In this document: positions 23,992 to 37,500 of the stretch, in pieces
Layout of the letters: each line of letters opens with the position of its first letter
Position numbering within the stretch: the first letter of the stretch is position 1
Origin: Annona cherimola
Lineage: Eukaryota; Streptophyta; Magnoliopsida; Magnoliales; Annonaceae
Reading direction: 5' to 3'
Assembly: GCA_030490835.1 (NCBI GenBank)
Contig: CM059971.1
Location: 127,814,564 to 127,878,563, forward strand
Length of the DNA: 64,000 bases
Position numbers and translations under genes: made by a program
The notes under the pieces: model-generated
The model's input: only the letters and a program-made list of their open reading frames with translations
What the model was told of the DNA's origin: nothing
The model's database searches: none

Positions 23992-25007
23992 CAATGTTAT
24001 TAAAACCGGACCGGACCGGTCGGACCGGGAACCGGTCTCATGGCCGGTTCGATCTAATATGGTTCGGTTCAATTACCAGAAACCGCTCAAACCGGTGAAC
24101 CGGCGGTTGAACCGTATTTACCGGTTCGACCGGTCGGTCAATAAACTAATAATAATTAAATATATATATTTAAAAAAAAATCGGAACGCCTGCCCGCCCG
24201 ACGCCCTCTTCTTCTTCCCCCTTTCGAAACCCTAGCGCTGCCTCGCGCCCCCGCCCGCCGGCCCTGGCCCAGTCCTCGTCGGTGGCCTCCTTGCGTTCAT
24301 CTTCCTCTTCGCCGTCTGCATCCACGTCGCCGTCTGCTTCGCCGTCGCCGTCTCGCTGCCTCGCCATCCGTCTCTGCCTCTCTGCCTGCGTACGGTACTA
24401 CTCACTATATTCAAATTTCAAATCTACAAATTTAAAATTTTAACATATTTTAAAATGTTTAGTATTCTTAGTTTTAAAATGTTTAGTATTCTTAGTTTTA
24501 AAATGTTTAGTATTCTTAGTTTTAAAAAATTAAAAATCAAAAAATCAAAACAAAAATATAAAATACCAAATATATTTTAAAAATACCAGATTTTAGTTTT
24601 ACAACATGAAAATAATCAAATATATTTTAGTTAAATAATTTTATGAAAATAACCTAAGTACATAATTACATATTGCAATCCTAGCTCAAGGTGTAAATTT
24701 AATAATATTGCTAACAAATTAATGTAGTTAATTTTTTAAAACTCGCTATTAATTTTTTTCCTGCATATTTTGTTCTTATATTGTGGTCCTTAAAATCCAA
24801 CATATATATTTAAGATTTATAAAAATATAAGTTTATCAATATATTTAATTATTTATTTAAAATTTTAAAAAAAATAATATTTATTACATCATAAATATGT
24901 CATGCTGATGTCACCGGTTCGAACCGGTTTGATTAACCGGTCGAACCGGTTCGAACCAAACCAGTTCCTTTACCGGTTCAATCACCGGTTCGGTTCTGAC
25001 AACATTG
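23992..25007. mobile_element. Non-autonomous hAT-like element with ACCGGTT-rich ends, 1016 bp
   Basis: Ends CAATGTTATTAAAACCGG and, inverted, CAATGTTGTCAGAACCGG, flanked by a perfect 8-bp duplication gttcaaac (23984-23991 and 25008-25015). Subterminal DNA is packed with ACCGGTTCGRACCGG-like words in both orientations. The interior holds a GC-rich stretch at about 24180-24395 and a 24-bp unit repeated three times at about 24450-24525. No transposase frame is present. Confidence 0.87.
24180..24395. other. GC-rich insert inside the hAT-like element
   Basis: A cytosine-rich stretch with CTTCTTCTTCC, GAAACCCTAG and CGCCGTC repeats between very AT-rich DNA. It resembles a plant gene leader with a short coding start and may be captured host DNA, but no protein match is evident. 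Confidence 0.3.
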
Positions 25008-25015
25008 GTTCAAAC

Positions 25016-26528
25016 TCCCGACACTCTTCGACACAAATGCACTCGTAACACTTATGTCCACGTGGTCATTAACATGTTGCGTCTAAGGCTCCAATTATTT
25101 ATCCATGTATTTTTCATTTTAAAATTTTTTTAAAATTCTAAACTATTTATCATGTTTATCTTTATATATTTATTTATAATTTAAAAATGACACGCGTTAC
25201 AAACTTTTATAATTGTATTACTATATATTTATCAATCTTATATATTTACTTTTAAAATGTGCTATTTTTAGAAGATATAATTTCTAATTAAAAATTATTT
25301 TAAATAGTGTGATAAAATAAACTATTTTAAACATGATAAATAATTTAAAGTTATAAAAATTAATTGCAAGCATGAAGCCCAGTGGCAAAGCCAAGGCCTT
25401 TGATGAGCGGTGAATTTTGCCATCGAGCAGGTCTAAAATTTTTTTAAGGAAGGCTATCATGTAAAAATAAACTACTGTACCCATGTTGATGACAACATAC
25501 ATGTTTTCTGCACGAATGGTACTGCATGTGCGGGCATTTACTGAATATCTGAAAATTCATGGATGTATATGGTAGCAAAGAATGTATTGCAAAAACCTTA
25601 AAAGAGTAAATACATCAAAATGAGTATATATTATACCATGCATTTTAAAAATCGGAGGGTGAAACCGGTAACATCTTATTTCACTGTAGGAAAGAAATGT
25701 ATGTATCATAAAAAGACAAAGCATTGGCTACACATCTTATTTCATTACACTTAAAATTATTTGTTTAACTAAGAAATTAAGTTTCACCTATTTAATTTAT
25801 AAAAATTACTTTTTCTCAGACATCTTATCTAACCACCCTATACCTTATTATTTTAATTTTATTTCCTTTAATCGTTACCTTCATTTACAAAAGTTAATTC
25901 AACATCCATACCATCTAAGTATTTTTAATGTTTCGTATATGATTAAAAATATCTCTAAAGCGACAATAAAAAAAAATCTCTAGAGCAGTTATGGCTCACC
26001 TCAAAGTTTAATGAAAATGATTTTTGGGATCGGTGATAAAAACAAATGATTTTAAACAAAAAAGGGCTATTATGGGGCGACAAACCTACTGAAAAATTCT
26101 AATTGGCAATACTGAAATATTTCCCTTATTTGATTATTAATTTAAAATATCCCTGATTTTCATTGTTCGTTGATCGATATTCTCAACTTTCAACTCGATT
26201 CATTCCAACTATCTATTTTCTTTTCTTGTGATCGATATTCAACTCTTTTTTTTTTTTTTTTTTTTCTCTTTATCTATTTCCTTTTCTCATGATCGACATT
26301 ATCTGCCGTGTAGGATACAATAGCATTTTCGGTGACAGAACTGTACTGTGATTTCATTTATCCATGCAAATTAACAGAATTGTACTGCGATTTCATTTAT
26401 CCACGCAAACTACGTTTTAGTTACGCAAGACCCGCGAATTTGGAGTTATTCTTCAGGTTTCTTTCATTTTCAGTTTTTCATGCGCTTGAATAAGGAAATC
26501 CAACATCCGATGTATACTACCACTGCTA
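25016..26528. other. AT-rich intergenic DNA
   Basis: No gene. A tandem duplication of about 43 bp lies at 26330-26405 (TGTACTGYGATTTCATTTAT and CCAYGCAAA twice), and there is a T-run near 26245. Confidence 0.4.
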
Positions 26529-26536
26529 CCTGTTAT

Positions 26537-27410
26537 TAGGGGTGTGAATTGGGGTGGGGCGGGTCGACCTATGACGCAGCTTTGACCCGACTCCTTTTTG
26601 GCCACTTAAAACCAATATATTTTTGACCCAGTATAGCGATGGTATAAATTTTGATCCGAATTCAAAAATAGGGTCGGGGTGGGTCGACCATGTCCCGACC
26701 CAAAGAGTCTAACCCACCCCGCATATATTAATTTATTAAAAATTATAAGCCTATATTTAGATATTATTATTATTATTATTATTATCTTTTAAAATTCTCA
26801 CTTTTTTATAATTAACTCTATCTATCAATAATCGAAGAATCAATTTATTCAGAAAGCAATATAAGAATTAATAAAAAGAATTTGTACATATATAACCCTT
26901 ATATGCAATTGTATATTAACCTATTTTAATAAATTTATATTATATTTTTAAATGTTTCATTTTTTTAATTATGTATTTTTCAATAATTAGTGAAATATTA
27001 AAGCATATAATATTTAAATTTAGTATAAATATATACTTTTTTTTATTAGTATATTTTACATACATCTCAACACATATTACACTGAAATTCAGAGACATTC
27101 TTATAAATCTGAAGACACTCAGCTCCCCCCAAAGAAATCCGGAGACACAGCTCCGCCAAAGAATAAGGAAGATACAACTTCCAACAACCAAACAGAATAC
27201 CACTGCTCATACTAACAATTTTTCCCTTTTGGCCGAAATCCCGAATGCGGGATTTGAACCCCACACCCCAGCGCCTGCAACGCTCCACCAGGCCTGCGGT
27301 GACCAACCGAGCACGGCTCGGTTGGTTTAGTATAGATGTGTACTTATGTTTGATAGGGTATATAAATTCTTAAAATTATCTTATTTGACCCAACCCGTTA
27401 TCCCGATACT
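26537..27410. mobile_element. Probable hAT-like remnant with GGGTCGGG-rich ends
   Basis: The left end TAGGGGTGTGAATTGGGG is followed by GGGTCG/CGACCC-rich DNA, as in the element at 57334-58166. The right side has GACCCAACCCGTTATCCCGA, but I found no matching target duplication. It contains a SINE. Confidence 0.4.
27035..27324 (-). mobile_element. tRNA-derived SINE
   Basis: Minus-strand element of about 290 bp. A perfect B-box-like GGTTCAAATCCC lies at 27249-27260 and an A-box-like TGGTGGAGCG at 27281-27290, a spacing like that of an RNA polymerase III promoter. The far end is A-rich (minus strand ACTAATAAAAAAAAG). The flanks look alike: TTTAGTATAAATATATACT near 27018 and TTTAGTATAGATGTGTACT from 27325, an 18-19-bp direct repeat with three mismatches, as expected for SINE insertion. 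Confidence 0.65.
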
Positions 27411-27429
27411 TAGTATAGATGTATACTTA

Positions 27430-28505
27430 GTTGGATAAGAAAGGATAATTTGCAAACGTATTCGTATGGTTTAACTATGATTGTAAATATAGTTTTAGAA
27501 ATTATAAATAATTTTACCATAATTACAAATAACTACATCATTATAATATTATTATTGTAAATATATTTATAAAGATATGCAAACTATGCGGATATATTTA
27601 TAATTTTGAAATTTAAATATATATAACTAATTTTTACAAATGTACTCATGCCATGATGGTACATTGTTTGCGTTATAACGGCCTAAGTATATTTAAAATT
27701 ATGATTAAACCATATGTGAATTATTTGTGATTTTTAAAACTATTTGAATATATTTGTAATTATGGGTAGACAAAAATATAGATATATTTGCAAATTACTC
27801 AATAACAATGCAATAAATCATTTTCGAAGACAAATAAAATAAATAAACAAAAGAGGCGACGAATAAGAAGAGGACAAGGAAATGATATGGTGGATGGGCG
27901 GGATAAAAACATAGCTAATAAATAATTAAAAATAAATAAATAAATATTTGAATTAACAAATTACTTTTTAAAATAAGATAGAAGGAAAAAAGAAAAGTCA
28001 GCCCTCGCCCTCTTATTATTGTAAAAAAAAAAGCATTAATATTCATTCCAATAAAAAATAAAATTATTTTTATGCCTGTCAACCGAAACATTTTTGTTAA
28101 TTCATAACTAATTTAACTTAAAAATCCATTAATGTTGGAATGAATGAAATTACTTTGAAAAAATATTAGCATGGATGAAAAAGTGTTAAAATTGCTGATA
28201 TAAATGAAAAGCTTCGAGCTCTGATAATGTTAATATTATGTAGTCATAAATTATTAGAATTTTATGCGTCCTTCATCATCAGCACACCCCACCATACGGT
28301 TCTCCACTTTTAAGTAAATAAAACTAGTGCATACATAAAAATAAGAATTGAAAAAAAAATAAAAAGTAGTGCATACATGCGCTGCAATTGATAATGGGTT
28401 TGCCATCCAAGCATGATTTTGCAGAATGGAACTCAATTAGCTGGGTTATGAACCTGACGAACGGTGAAGATCATGTAGCTTTAAAGCAGCCAATAGCGAA
28501 AGAGC
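27430..28505. other. AT-rich intergenic and 3' UTR of the ABC transporter
   Basis: No gene or defined repeat. The final 100-250 bases are probably ABC transporter 3' UTR. Confidence 0.4.
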
Positions 28506-31500
28506 TCAATCAGCAGGCTGAACGCTGGCGTTGGCAGCGCGCGACCAGTACTCTTTCACCAGCTCCCTGAACAGTGACCCCCCAGTGTTCATCAGCTTCG
28601 TTGGCTCATCGTACTCCACCAAGTTCCCTGAGAAAGTAACAAGCATTGAATCCTCTTCAACCGTAAGAATCTAAGTATCAACCGATCTTAAAATCCATTA
28701 TACACTAGACCATCGAAATCTAAAAAGGCCCAATTCTAGCCGTTGGGTCTGCTTCCTTTTATAATTCATTTCTTCTATCGAGGATAGCGGATGAACATAA
28801 ACTCACCATCACTGATAGCAAGCACCATCGTGCAGTCCATCACAGTTGGAATTCTGTGGGCGACCGTGATGACAGTGCAGGTGGCGAACTCCTCCCTTAT
28901 GGTCTTCTGAAGAATTGCATCAGTCGCATTGTCGATAGATGCCGTTGCTTCATCAAGCACTAATATTCGACTCCTCCTCAACAAAGCTCGCCCAAGGCAA
29001 AACAATTGCCGCTGCCCCATGCTCCAATTTGATCCGTCTTCTACAACTGCAATGAGAGTAAACCTGTTATAAAGATTCTGATCCGCCCAAGACATTGTCT
29101 TCCTTGATTTAAAAACGCCCACCTAGAGCATCCAAACCCTCTTCTTTCTCTTCAATGGCATCCCGAAGATGGCACTTCCCAAGTACCTTACAAATAAGCC
29201 AGAAAATACTGTTAGTGAGAGCACATGACGTTGAAGGTGTTAACGCAAATACAAATATTGAAACAAAAAGATCTTTAGTAGGGTTAAGTAAGATCTTTAG
29301 TAGGATTAAGTAACCACACAAGCTAGATAAATTTGATTATTAAAACAGTGTTCACTTGATGGATTCTGCATCGATTAAAGGAAAAGCCCCACTTGTTGGT
29401 ACTAGTCCCCCGTTCCAAATCTCAGGGTGTGTTTGTTTGGGGCCAAAACTTGTCAATTAAAACTTTTCAACACAAAACTTTTCACTCTTCATAACTACTC
29501 TATTTTTTAATTATTTTTTCACATTTTTCTATACAAACTACCCTACTTTTCAATCTTTTCTACACAACTACCCATACAACTAACCTATCTATTTTAACTT
29601 TATTATCTTTACTCCTCGTCATTACCCTTATTATATCACATCATTTTCTATCAATTTGACAACTTCTACCTCTAAAACTTTTCATCAAAAGTTTTACCTC
29701 CAACCAAACACACCCTCAGTATCTAAGCTTTACCGCCAACCCTCGAACTCTGCTGCAGTTGACATGACTAGGGCTTGAAGCGTTTTGACTTATGAACGAA
29801 CACATCGATTTATAATAGAGTTAGGGTGGGCATTTAAAAAAAAATAAATTATATGACTCGAGTAAATTGGTTTGGGTTGGATGATTGTCAACCTGACCTG
29901 ATTTCGTATATTGGTATACAATATAATAAATTATTAATAAATAATCTTATATTAACATATAATACACAGGAATTAACTAAACATTATTACTTTGAAATAA
30001 GATTATTTGTATAAGTCATAAATTGAAAAGTATTCATATAAAAAGGATTACTTTTTATTCTTTCATATAAATTTATATTTTAAAATAGATTTAATTAAGC
30101 AAAATATTTTTAGATATTATATATTTATTAAATCAATTTCTTCCCAAATAGAACTAATTTCTATAGAGTTAAAATAAGATTGAGTTAAGGTGTGAAAAAT
30201 AAGGTTGAAAGTAGGATTGGGTTGAGATTTTATAAAGTGGGTCAAGGTTGTGTTTACCCTAATCCAGGTCAACCCGATTTGATTTACACCTCTACTTTGT
30301 AGTTTAGCAAATGAAAAAGGAAAAAGAGATGAAGCAGAAAATGTAAACAGCACATATATTGAAATTATCCACTCTTATGTTACAGGAGCTGAAATTTACT
30401 GAAATTTTCTAGCCCTGAGCAACCATTCCATCTTGCTGAAGCTGAACCATAAATGGGTGGATGCCAGGCATATGCTGGAGGTCTTAGACAATATATAATT
30501 TGAGGCTTCATACATTTTCCAGGAACCCAACAGCTAACCCTACTTTCATAATTTTAGCAGCCTAAAAAAGGGAAAAGGAAGAATGCAAACAAGTAATATA
30601 TTACCTCCCAGATTTGCTGCTCAGTATATTCTCCCAATGGGTCCAAATTATATCTGACTGTTCCATGAAAAAGAGTTGGCTCTTGAGGAATGACACCAAG
30701 ACGAGATCTCAGATCATGAAGCCCAATCTTAGAGATGTCAAGGCCATCAATGACAATTCTCCCTCCTGCTGGCTCTACCAGACGAAACAATGCACTGATT
30801 AAGGTTGTCTTCCCACTGCCTGTCCGCCCAACTATTCCTATCTTGTGCCCTCCTTCAAATGTGCAACTTATTCCTCGAAGCACAAGTGGTGTATCTTGTC
30901 TATATCTGATCTGTTTGGCATTGCTTTTCTTAATATCAATCTATGTATGAGCAACGCACTTCTGAAACTGTATCATTTTTCTAAAGAAACCAGATAAGTA
31001 AGGCTATTCATGAATGGAACATTTACCTGCAAATCTTGGAGCTCAACTTTGCCGACTACGGGCCAATCAAATGAGGGCCGCTTCCCTTCTATGATTTCAG
31101 GGGCCTCGCTTTCTACATACATGTACTGATTAAGCCTTTCTACAGAGATGATGTAATTTGCTATTGTGCACTGATTTTGTATAGAGAAAACTAATGACGT
31201 GTTTAAAGAAAGACCATAAGATAGTGCCATCCCAATAAATCCTGCATCAGAAAATGGTAAGCAAAAGGATCATTGACAGAATAAACAATTCTCAAGATCA
31301 AATATTGACACAGGTCAATGGATTCACAGGATTAGCTGAAAACAACATATTGGTTTTCTCTATGGCATAACAAACAAAATTTTAGTACTCAATATCATGT
31401 TGAAGCCATTCATTGGGACCCATTCATCAAGTAGGTTTCATTATCACCATCTGCATTTATATGTAAATGAAAGCACTTCACTCAGAACAAACATTAAATA

Positions 31501-34500
31501 TTCATTAAAAAAACAATGGCTGACTATTATTTTTTTAAATTTCATTATCTTACAACTCAAACCATCCCAAATACATATTTTTTCAATTCTCGCTCATAGG
31601 ATGCAAATCTAACAATAGATCTGTAGGAGACATTGCTCCTAAAATGAGAGAGAGCTCCCTAAACTAAGATTGAACCTGAAGACACCCACACAGAGGTGGG
31701 TGACTTTCCCAAGCGGGCTATGCCCACGCTAGCATGGCCAATTATTTCTTACTTAAACCTTGAGCACTTCCAAACAATGGGATCCCCCGACTAACAATTG
31801 GAGCTAGAGTCTCGACCAAGCTATAATATCTGGTCCCTCCGATGAATCGTGAAAATATCACATAGCTTCGTGCCACAAAGGCAACCTGAGCTGCAAATAC
31901 ACTGCAAAATTACGTAACACTCCTCATCGAAGTTGGCAATTGATGCATGCTGGCGAACATGTCCAACTACTCTTCTCATAACAGCCATAGCACATGGCTT
32001 CTCAGCATGACTTGTAATTTAGAAAATCATTCAAAGATGGTAATCCAAATTCCAGAACAACAATAGTGTAGGCCGAGAACTTAGTCACAAGTTCTAGACA
32101 AAACACTAGGAATGTCAAACTTAACATGCATAAAATTATAAGCTGGAAGATTCATGAGGAGAATTTAATTATAAGCAGTTATGAGCATCTGTGACTACCA
32201 GGGCTGAAAGTTCCGGGTGGAAGCAGACACATGGCAAGTGCTGATGAAGAAAGGACGATAGCACTCATTGTTTCCAACCGTTGGATCAACCACTCATTTG
32301 CTGCAAAATTATGAAAGAACGGACTTGCATTCCTGTCAATCAGTTCAACATTCTTAGCAAAGAATCGATCTTCCTCGTCGAAGGCTCGAATTGTCATTGC
32401 TCCTGATATTGATTCAGCTAAATGACTTACTACAAGTGATTTTGTTGTGCCATTTATGCGCATCAACTCTTTTGCTGAAGAAAAGTAGTACCTCTAGAGG
32501 TAGAAAACCATAGAAAATAAATTAGTTCAAAGATGAAGAAAATGTGAATATTGCATCTGAAACTAACCCACTAGTAAAAACCACTCCTCCATGTTGTTGG
32601 GATAAAACCTGTTCTGATAACAATAAATAATATTTATCCTCTCTTGTGTGAACCTAACAGGAAGCAATTCTGTAGAGCAGCAATAAACACAAGCACAATT
32701 TCAATCACGATCACAAGAACACCAAGAATTTTACGTGGAAAACCTCCTTGACTTAAGGAGTAAAAACCACGGGTCCTCTGAAATCTCCACTATCAAAATA
32801 TAATGGGAATACACAATGTTCTCTTTAGCTAAGCTAGAAGCATATAATGCATCAATCTCAAGATTAACTAATCTTGACAACACATGTAGAATCAACAAGA
32901 AGAACAAGGGAGTTAGGATTACACAAACTCGAATCCTCTGTTCTGGGCGTGTATCTCTCTCCTGAGATTCCTGTTCAACGATCACAATGGTCAGATCGTA
33001 GAACCACGAGCGAAGAAGGACCTGTCCAAAAATCAGCTCAATCGGACGGTAGATCAAAGAGATATCTCTCTTTGAAGAAAACTGCTCGAAACCTCCCTGT
33101 TTCTGTCCAGCTCTGTTTGTAACTGCAAATATTCTTACTGCAGCGTTTTCCGATGATGGATCTCGCCGAAGATGACGAACAGACGAGATAGATCTCGCCT
33201 AAGACGACGAACGTTGCGGAGAGAAAACCAAACAGAGAGACGTTGCGGAGAGAAAACCAAAACAGAGAGAAAAAGACGGAAGAGGAAAACGAGAGAGAGA
33301 GAGAGAAAACAACGCGCCGAAAGCTTTTGTTTTTTTTTTTCTTTTCTTTTCTTGTGGGCCATCTCCACGTGGGAGGAAACCCAAAAGTCAACAAATCTCC
33401 CCCTTTCCGACTATGTGGAGGAATTTGTCATCCCGATGATTGAACGACAAACTTCAAGCTTCTCCCTTGGTAGAGCCTTCGTCAACATATCAGAGCTATT
33501 ATAATCGGTATGGATTTTCTCAAGTTCAAACAACTTGTCATTAATAGCTTCTCTTATCCAATGATACCTCACATCAATATGCTTTGATCTTGCATGAAAA
33601 GAAGAATTCTTACCAAGGTGAATTGCACTTTGACTATCACAAAATACTATGTATCTCTGTTGTTTGAAGCCAAGCTCATGTAAAAACCTCTTCATCCACA
33701 ACATTTCTTTGCATGCTTCAGTTGCTGCAATGAATTCTGCTTCGGTTGTAGAAAGTGCAACACATTTCTGTAGCCTTGATTGCCAAGCTACAGCTCCCCC
33801 TGCAAAAGTAATCAAGGAACCAGATGTAGACTTTCGAGTGTCCACATCTCCTGCCATATCTGCATCTGTGTAGCCAATTAGTAATGGTTTCTCATTGCCA
33901 AAACAAAGTCTCAAACTGGAAGTACCTCGTAGATATCTCATAATCCACTTAACTGCATTCCAATGCTCTCTCCCAGGATTGGACAAAAACCGGCTAACAA
34001 CACCAACTGCATAAGCTATGTCTGGTCTTGTACATACCATTGCATACATCAAACTTCCCACAGCTGAAGCATATGGAACCCTTTCCATGTCTTTCTTCTC
34101 TATGTCTGTAGAGGGACACTGCTCGATGTTTAGCTTAAAGTGAGTGGCAAGAGGAGAGTTAACCACTTTAGCTCTGTCCATGTTGAACCTCTGAAGTACT
34201 TTCTCAATGTACTTCTCTTGTGACAAATATAACTTCTTGGCATTCCTCTCACGATGAATGCTTATGCCAAGAATTTGCTTTGCTGGCCCTAAATCCTTCA
34301 TAGCAAAAATTTGACTTAGTTGTGTCTTCAACCTGTCAATCCTCAAAGAATTTCTGCCAATAATCAACATATCATCGACATAAAGCAATAGTATAATAAA
34401 ATCATCATCAGAGAATTTCTGCACAAAGACACAATGATCAGAAGTTGTTTTTCGATAGCCATGTTTCTCCATAACTGACTCAAACTTCTTATACCATTGT

Positions 34501-37500
34501 CTTGGTGCTTGCTTCAAGCCATAAAGGCTTTTCCTCAGCTTGCACACATAATCCTCTTTTCCTTTTACCACGAAACCCTCTGGCTGCTCCATATAAATTT
34601 CCTTGTCTAGTTCACCATGAAGAAAAGCAGTCTTTACATCCATTTGTTCAATCTCCAAATCAAGACTAGCTGCTAGACCCAAAACCACACGAATAGATGA
34701 CATTTTAACAACTGGAGAAAAAATCTCATCAAAATCAATACCTTTCTTTTGATTGAATCCCTTGACGACCAATCTAGCTTTGTATCGAGGTTGTGTGGTA
34801 ACTTGTTCTTGCTTCACTCTGTATACCCACTTGTTCTTCAAAGCTCTTTTGCCCATAGGCAACTTTACCAACTCAAATGTATGATTTTCATGCAGTGACT
34901 TCATCTCATCTTGCATGGCTTCAACCCACTCCTTCTTGTGTTCATCTTCCATGACTTCTGCATAACATTCGGGCTCTCCCCCGTCAGTCAGTAACACATA
35001 TTCATCAATAGAATATCGTGTAGAAGGATGACGATCTCTAGTAGACCTCCTGAGTGGAACATCTGGTGGAACTTCTGGTACTGGTGACTGCTCAACAATG
35101 TCATCATTAATCTCAACCTGTGTATGAGTATCAACATCAACTGTACCATCCTGGTCATCTTGAACTTCATCTCTAACCTGTACTGGCACATGTGTCAAAG
35201 GAACTGGATCCAAGTCTGTTAAATTATCATAATATTGAGAAACTGTTTTAACTGTTTTCTCAATATCTTGTATGGTTTGGTCTTCCATAAACACAACATC
35301 TCGGCTTCTTACAAGCTTTTTCTGTACTGGATCATAAAACCTGTAACCAAAATCATCTTGGCCATAGCCGATAAATACACACTGTCTTGTCTTGACATCA
35401 AGTTTAGACCTCTCATCTTTGGGAATATGCACAAAGGCCTTACATCCAAAGACACGCAAGTGACTATAGGATACATCTTTTCCCGACCAAACTCTGTCTG
35501 GAACATCAAAATTTAAAGGAACACAGGGTGTGAGATTTAACACATGTACAACAGTACTCAAAGCCTCACCCCAAAAGGATCCTGGCAACTGTGCATGTGA
35601 AAGCAAACATCTCACCCTTTCAACTAGTGTCCTGTTCATTCTCTCAGCTAGCCCATTTAACTGAGGAGTCTTCGGAGGTGTCCTTTGATGCCTAATACCC
35701 AGCTGTTTGCAATATTCATCAAAAGGACCACAATACTCACCTCCATTATCAGTTCTGATACACTTTAACTTCTTCCCAGTCTGTCTCTCAACTGAGGTCT
35801 GAAACTGTTTAAACACATCTAACACTTGGTCTTTTGTCTTCAAGGTATAGACCCACAACTTCCTTGAATGATCATCTATAAAAGTCACAAAATAGAGAGC
35901 ACCACCAAGTGTTTTTACTTTCATGGGACCACAAACATCAGAATATACTAAGTCAAGTATACCCGGCTGTCTTGAAGGAGGGGATGTTTTAAAGGCAACT
36001 CTGTTTTGCTTCCCTGCCAAGCAATGAGCACATTTCTTCAATACTGTATTCTTCAATCCAGAAAGAAGATTTTTCTTTGCCAAAACCATCAAACCCTTCT
36101 CACTCATGTGGCATAGTCTTCTATGCCATAGCTCTGTTGTACTTTCATTCTCCATTGTATTGATAATACAATCAGAAACCTTTGCCTGCATGAAGTACAA
36201 TGAGGAGCACTTCTTGCCTCTAGCCACAATCATAGAACCTTTAGTAAGCTTCCAATGACCATCATTGAAGGTGTTGCAAAACCCCTCATCATCGAGTTTA
36301 CCTGCTGAAATCAAATTCAAGCGAATATCAGGAATATGTTTAACATTTTTCAAAAGCAACATCGTACCATTGTTGGTTTCCAAGCACACATCTCCCATGC
36401 CGACAGCTTTAGCTACACCATTGTTACCCATCTTAACATCCCCAAAGTCTCCGGATGTATAAGATGTAAAGAAGTCTCGTCGCGATGTAGCATGAACGGA
36501 GGCACCACTGTCAATCACCCAACTGGTGTCATGGCATGCAAGGTTGACAACATCATCATCATACACAATAAGGAAGTCATCTGTGACGGCAGAAACTCTA
36601 TCAACATCATTACTATCATCAGTTTCCTTTACTGTCCCTTTTTCATTTTTGTAGTCTCTTTTGAGTTGTCGACAATACTTCTTTATATGCCCCTTTTTAC
36701 CACAGTGATAACACTCAACATTGGCAAACCTGTTTGACTTGCTTTTGCTTCTGTCTCTGTTCATCGGACCTTTACTCTTGCTCCTCCCCCTCTTTTCCAT
36801 GACTAAGACATCTGACTGTGACGGACCCTGTGACTTTCTTCTCATCTCTTCATTTAAAACACTACTCTTAGCCAAATCCATAGTGATTACACCATTTGGA
36901 GCTGAGTTAGATACTGACATTCTAAATGTCTCCCACGAGTCCGGCAATGTGCCTAGAAGCCATAACCCCTGCACCTCATCTTCAAACTTGATATTCATCC
37001 CGGCCAACTGATTAAGAATTCCCTGGTAAGCATTCAAGTGATCTGATAAAGGAGTTCCATCCCTGTATTTCAAGCCCATCAACTTCTTTATTAGAAACAA
37101 CTTGTTGTTCCCGGTTTTTCGAGCATACAGCTGTTCAAGCCTGTCCCATAAAGAACGCGCATTTGTTTCTTCACTGACATGGTTTAAAACATTATCATCC
37201 ACCCACTGCCTGATATACCCACATACTTGACGATGAAGTAAAGTCCATTCAGCATCAGTTTTTTCTACGGGTTTTTGTTCCGCAAACACAGGCAAATAAA
37301 AATCTTTGACATATAGCAGGTCTTCCATTTTTCCCTTCCACACATGATAATTTGAACCATTCAAATTAATCATTCTACTTGTATTAACCTCCATCGTTCA
37401 ACACAAGGCACAAGATTACTAAAACCTCGCTCTGATACCACTTGTTGGGATAAAACCTGTTCTGATAACAATAAATAATATTTATCCTCTCTTGTGTGAA

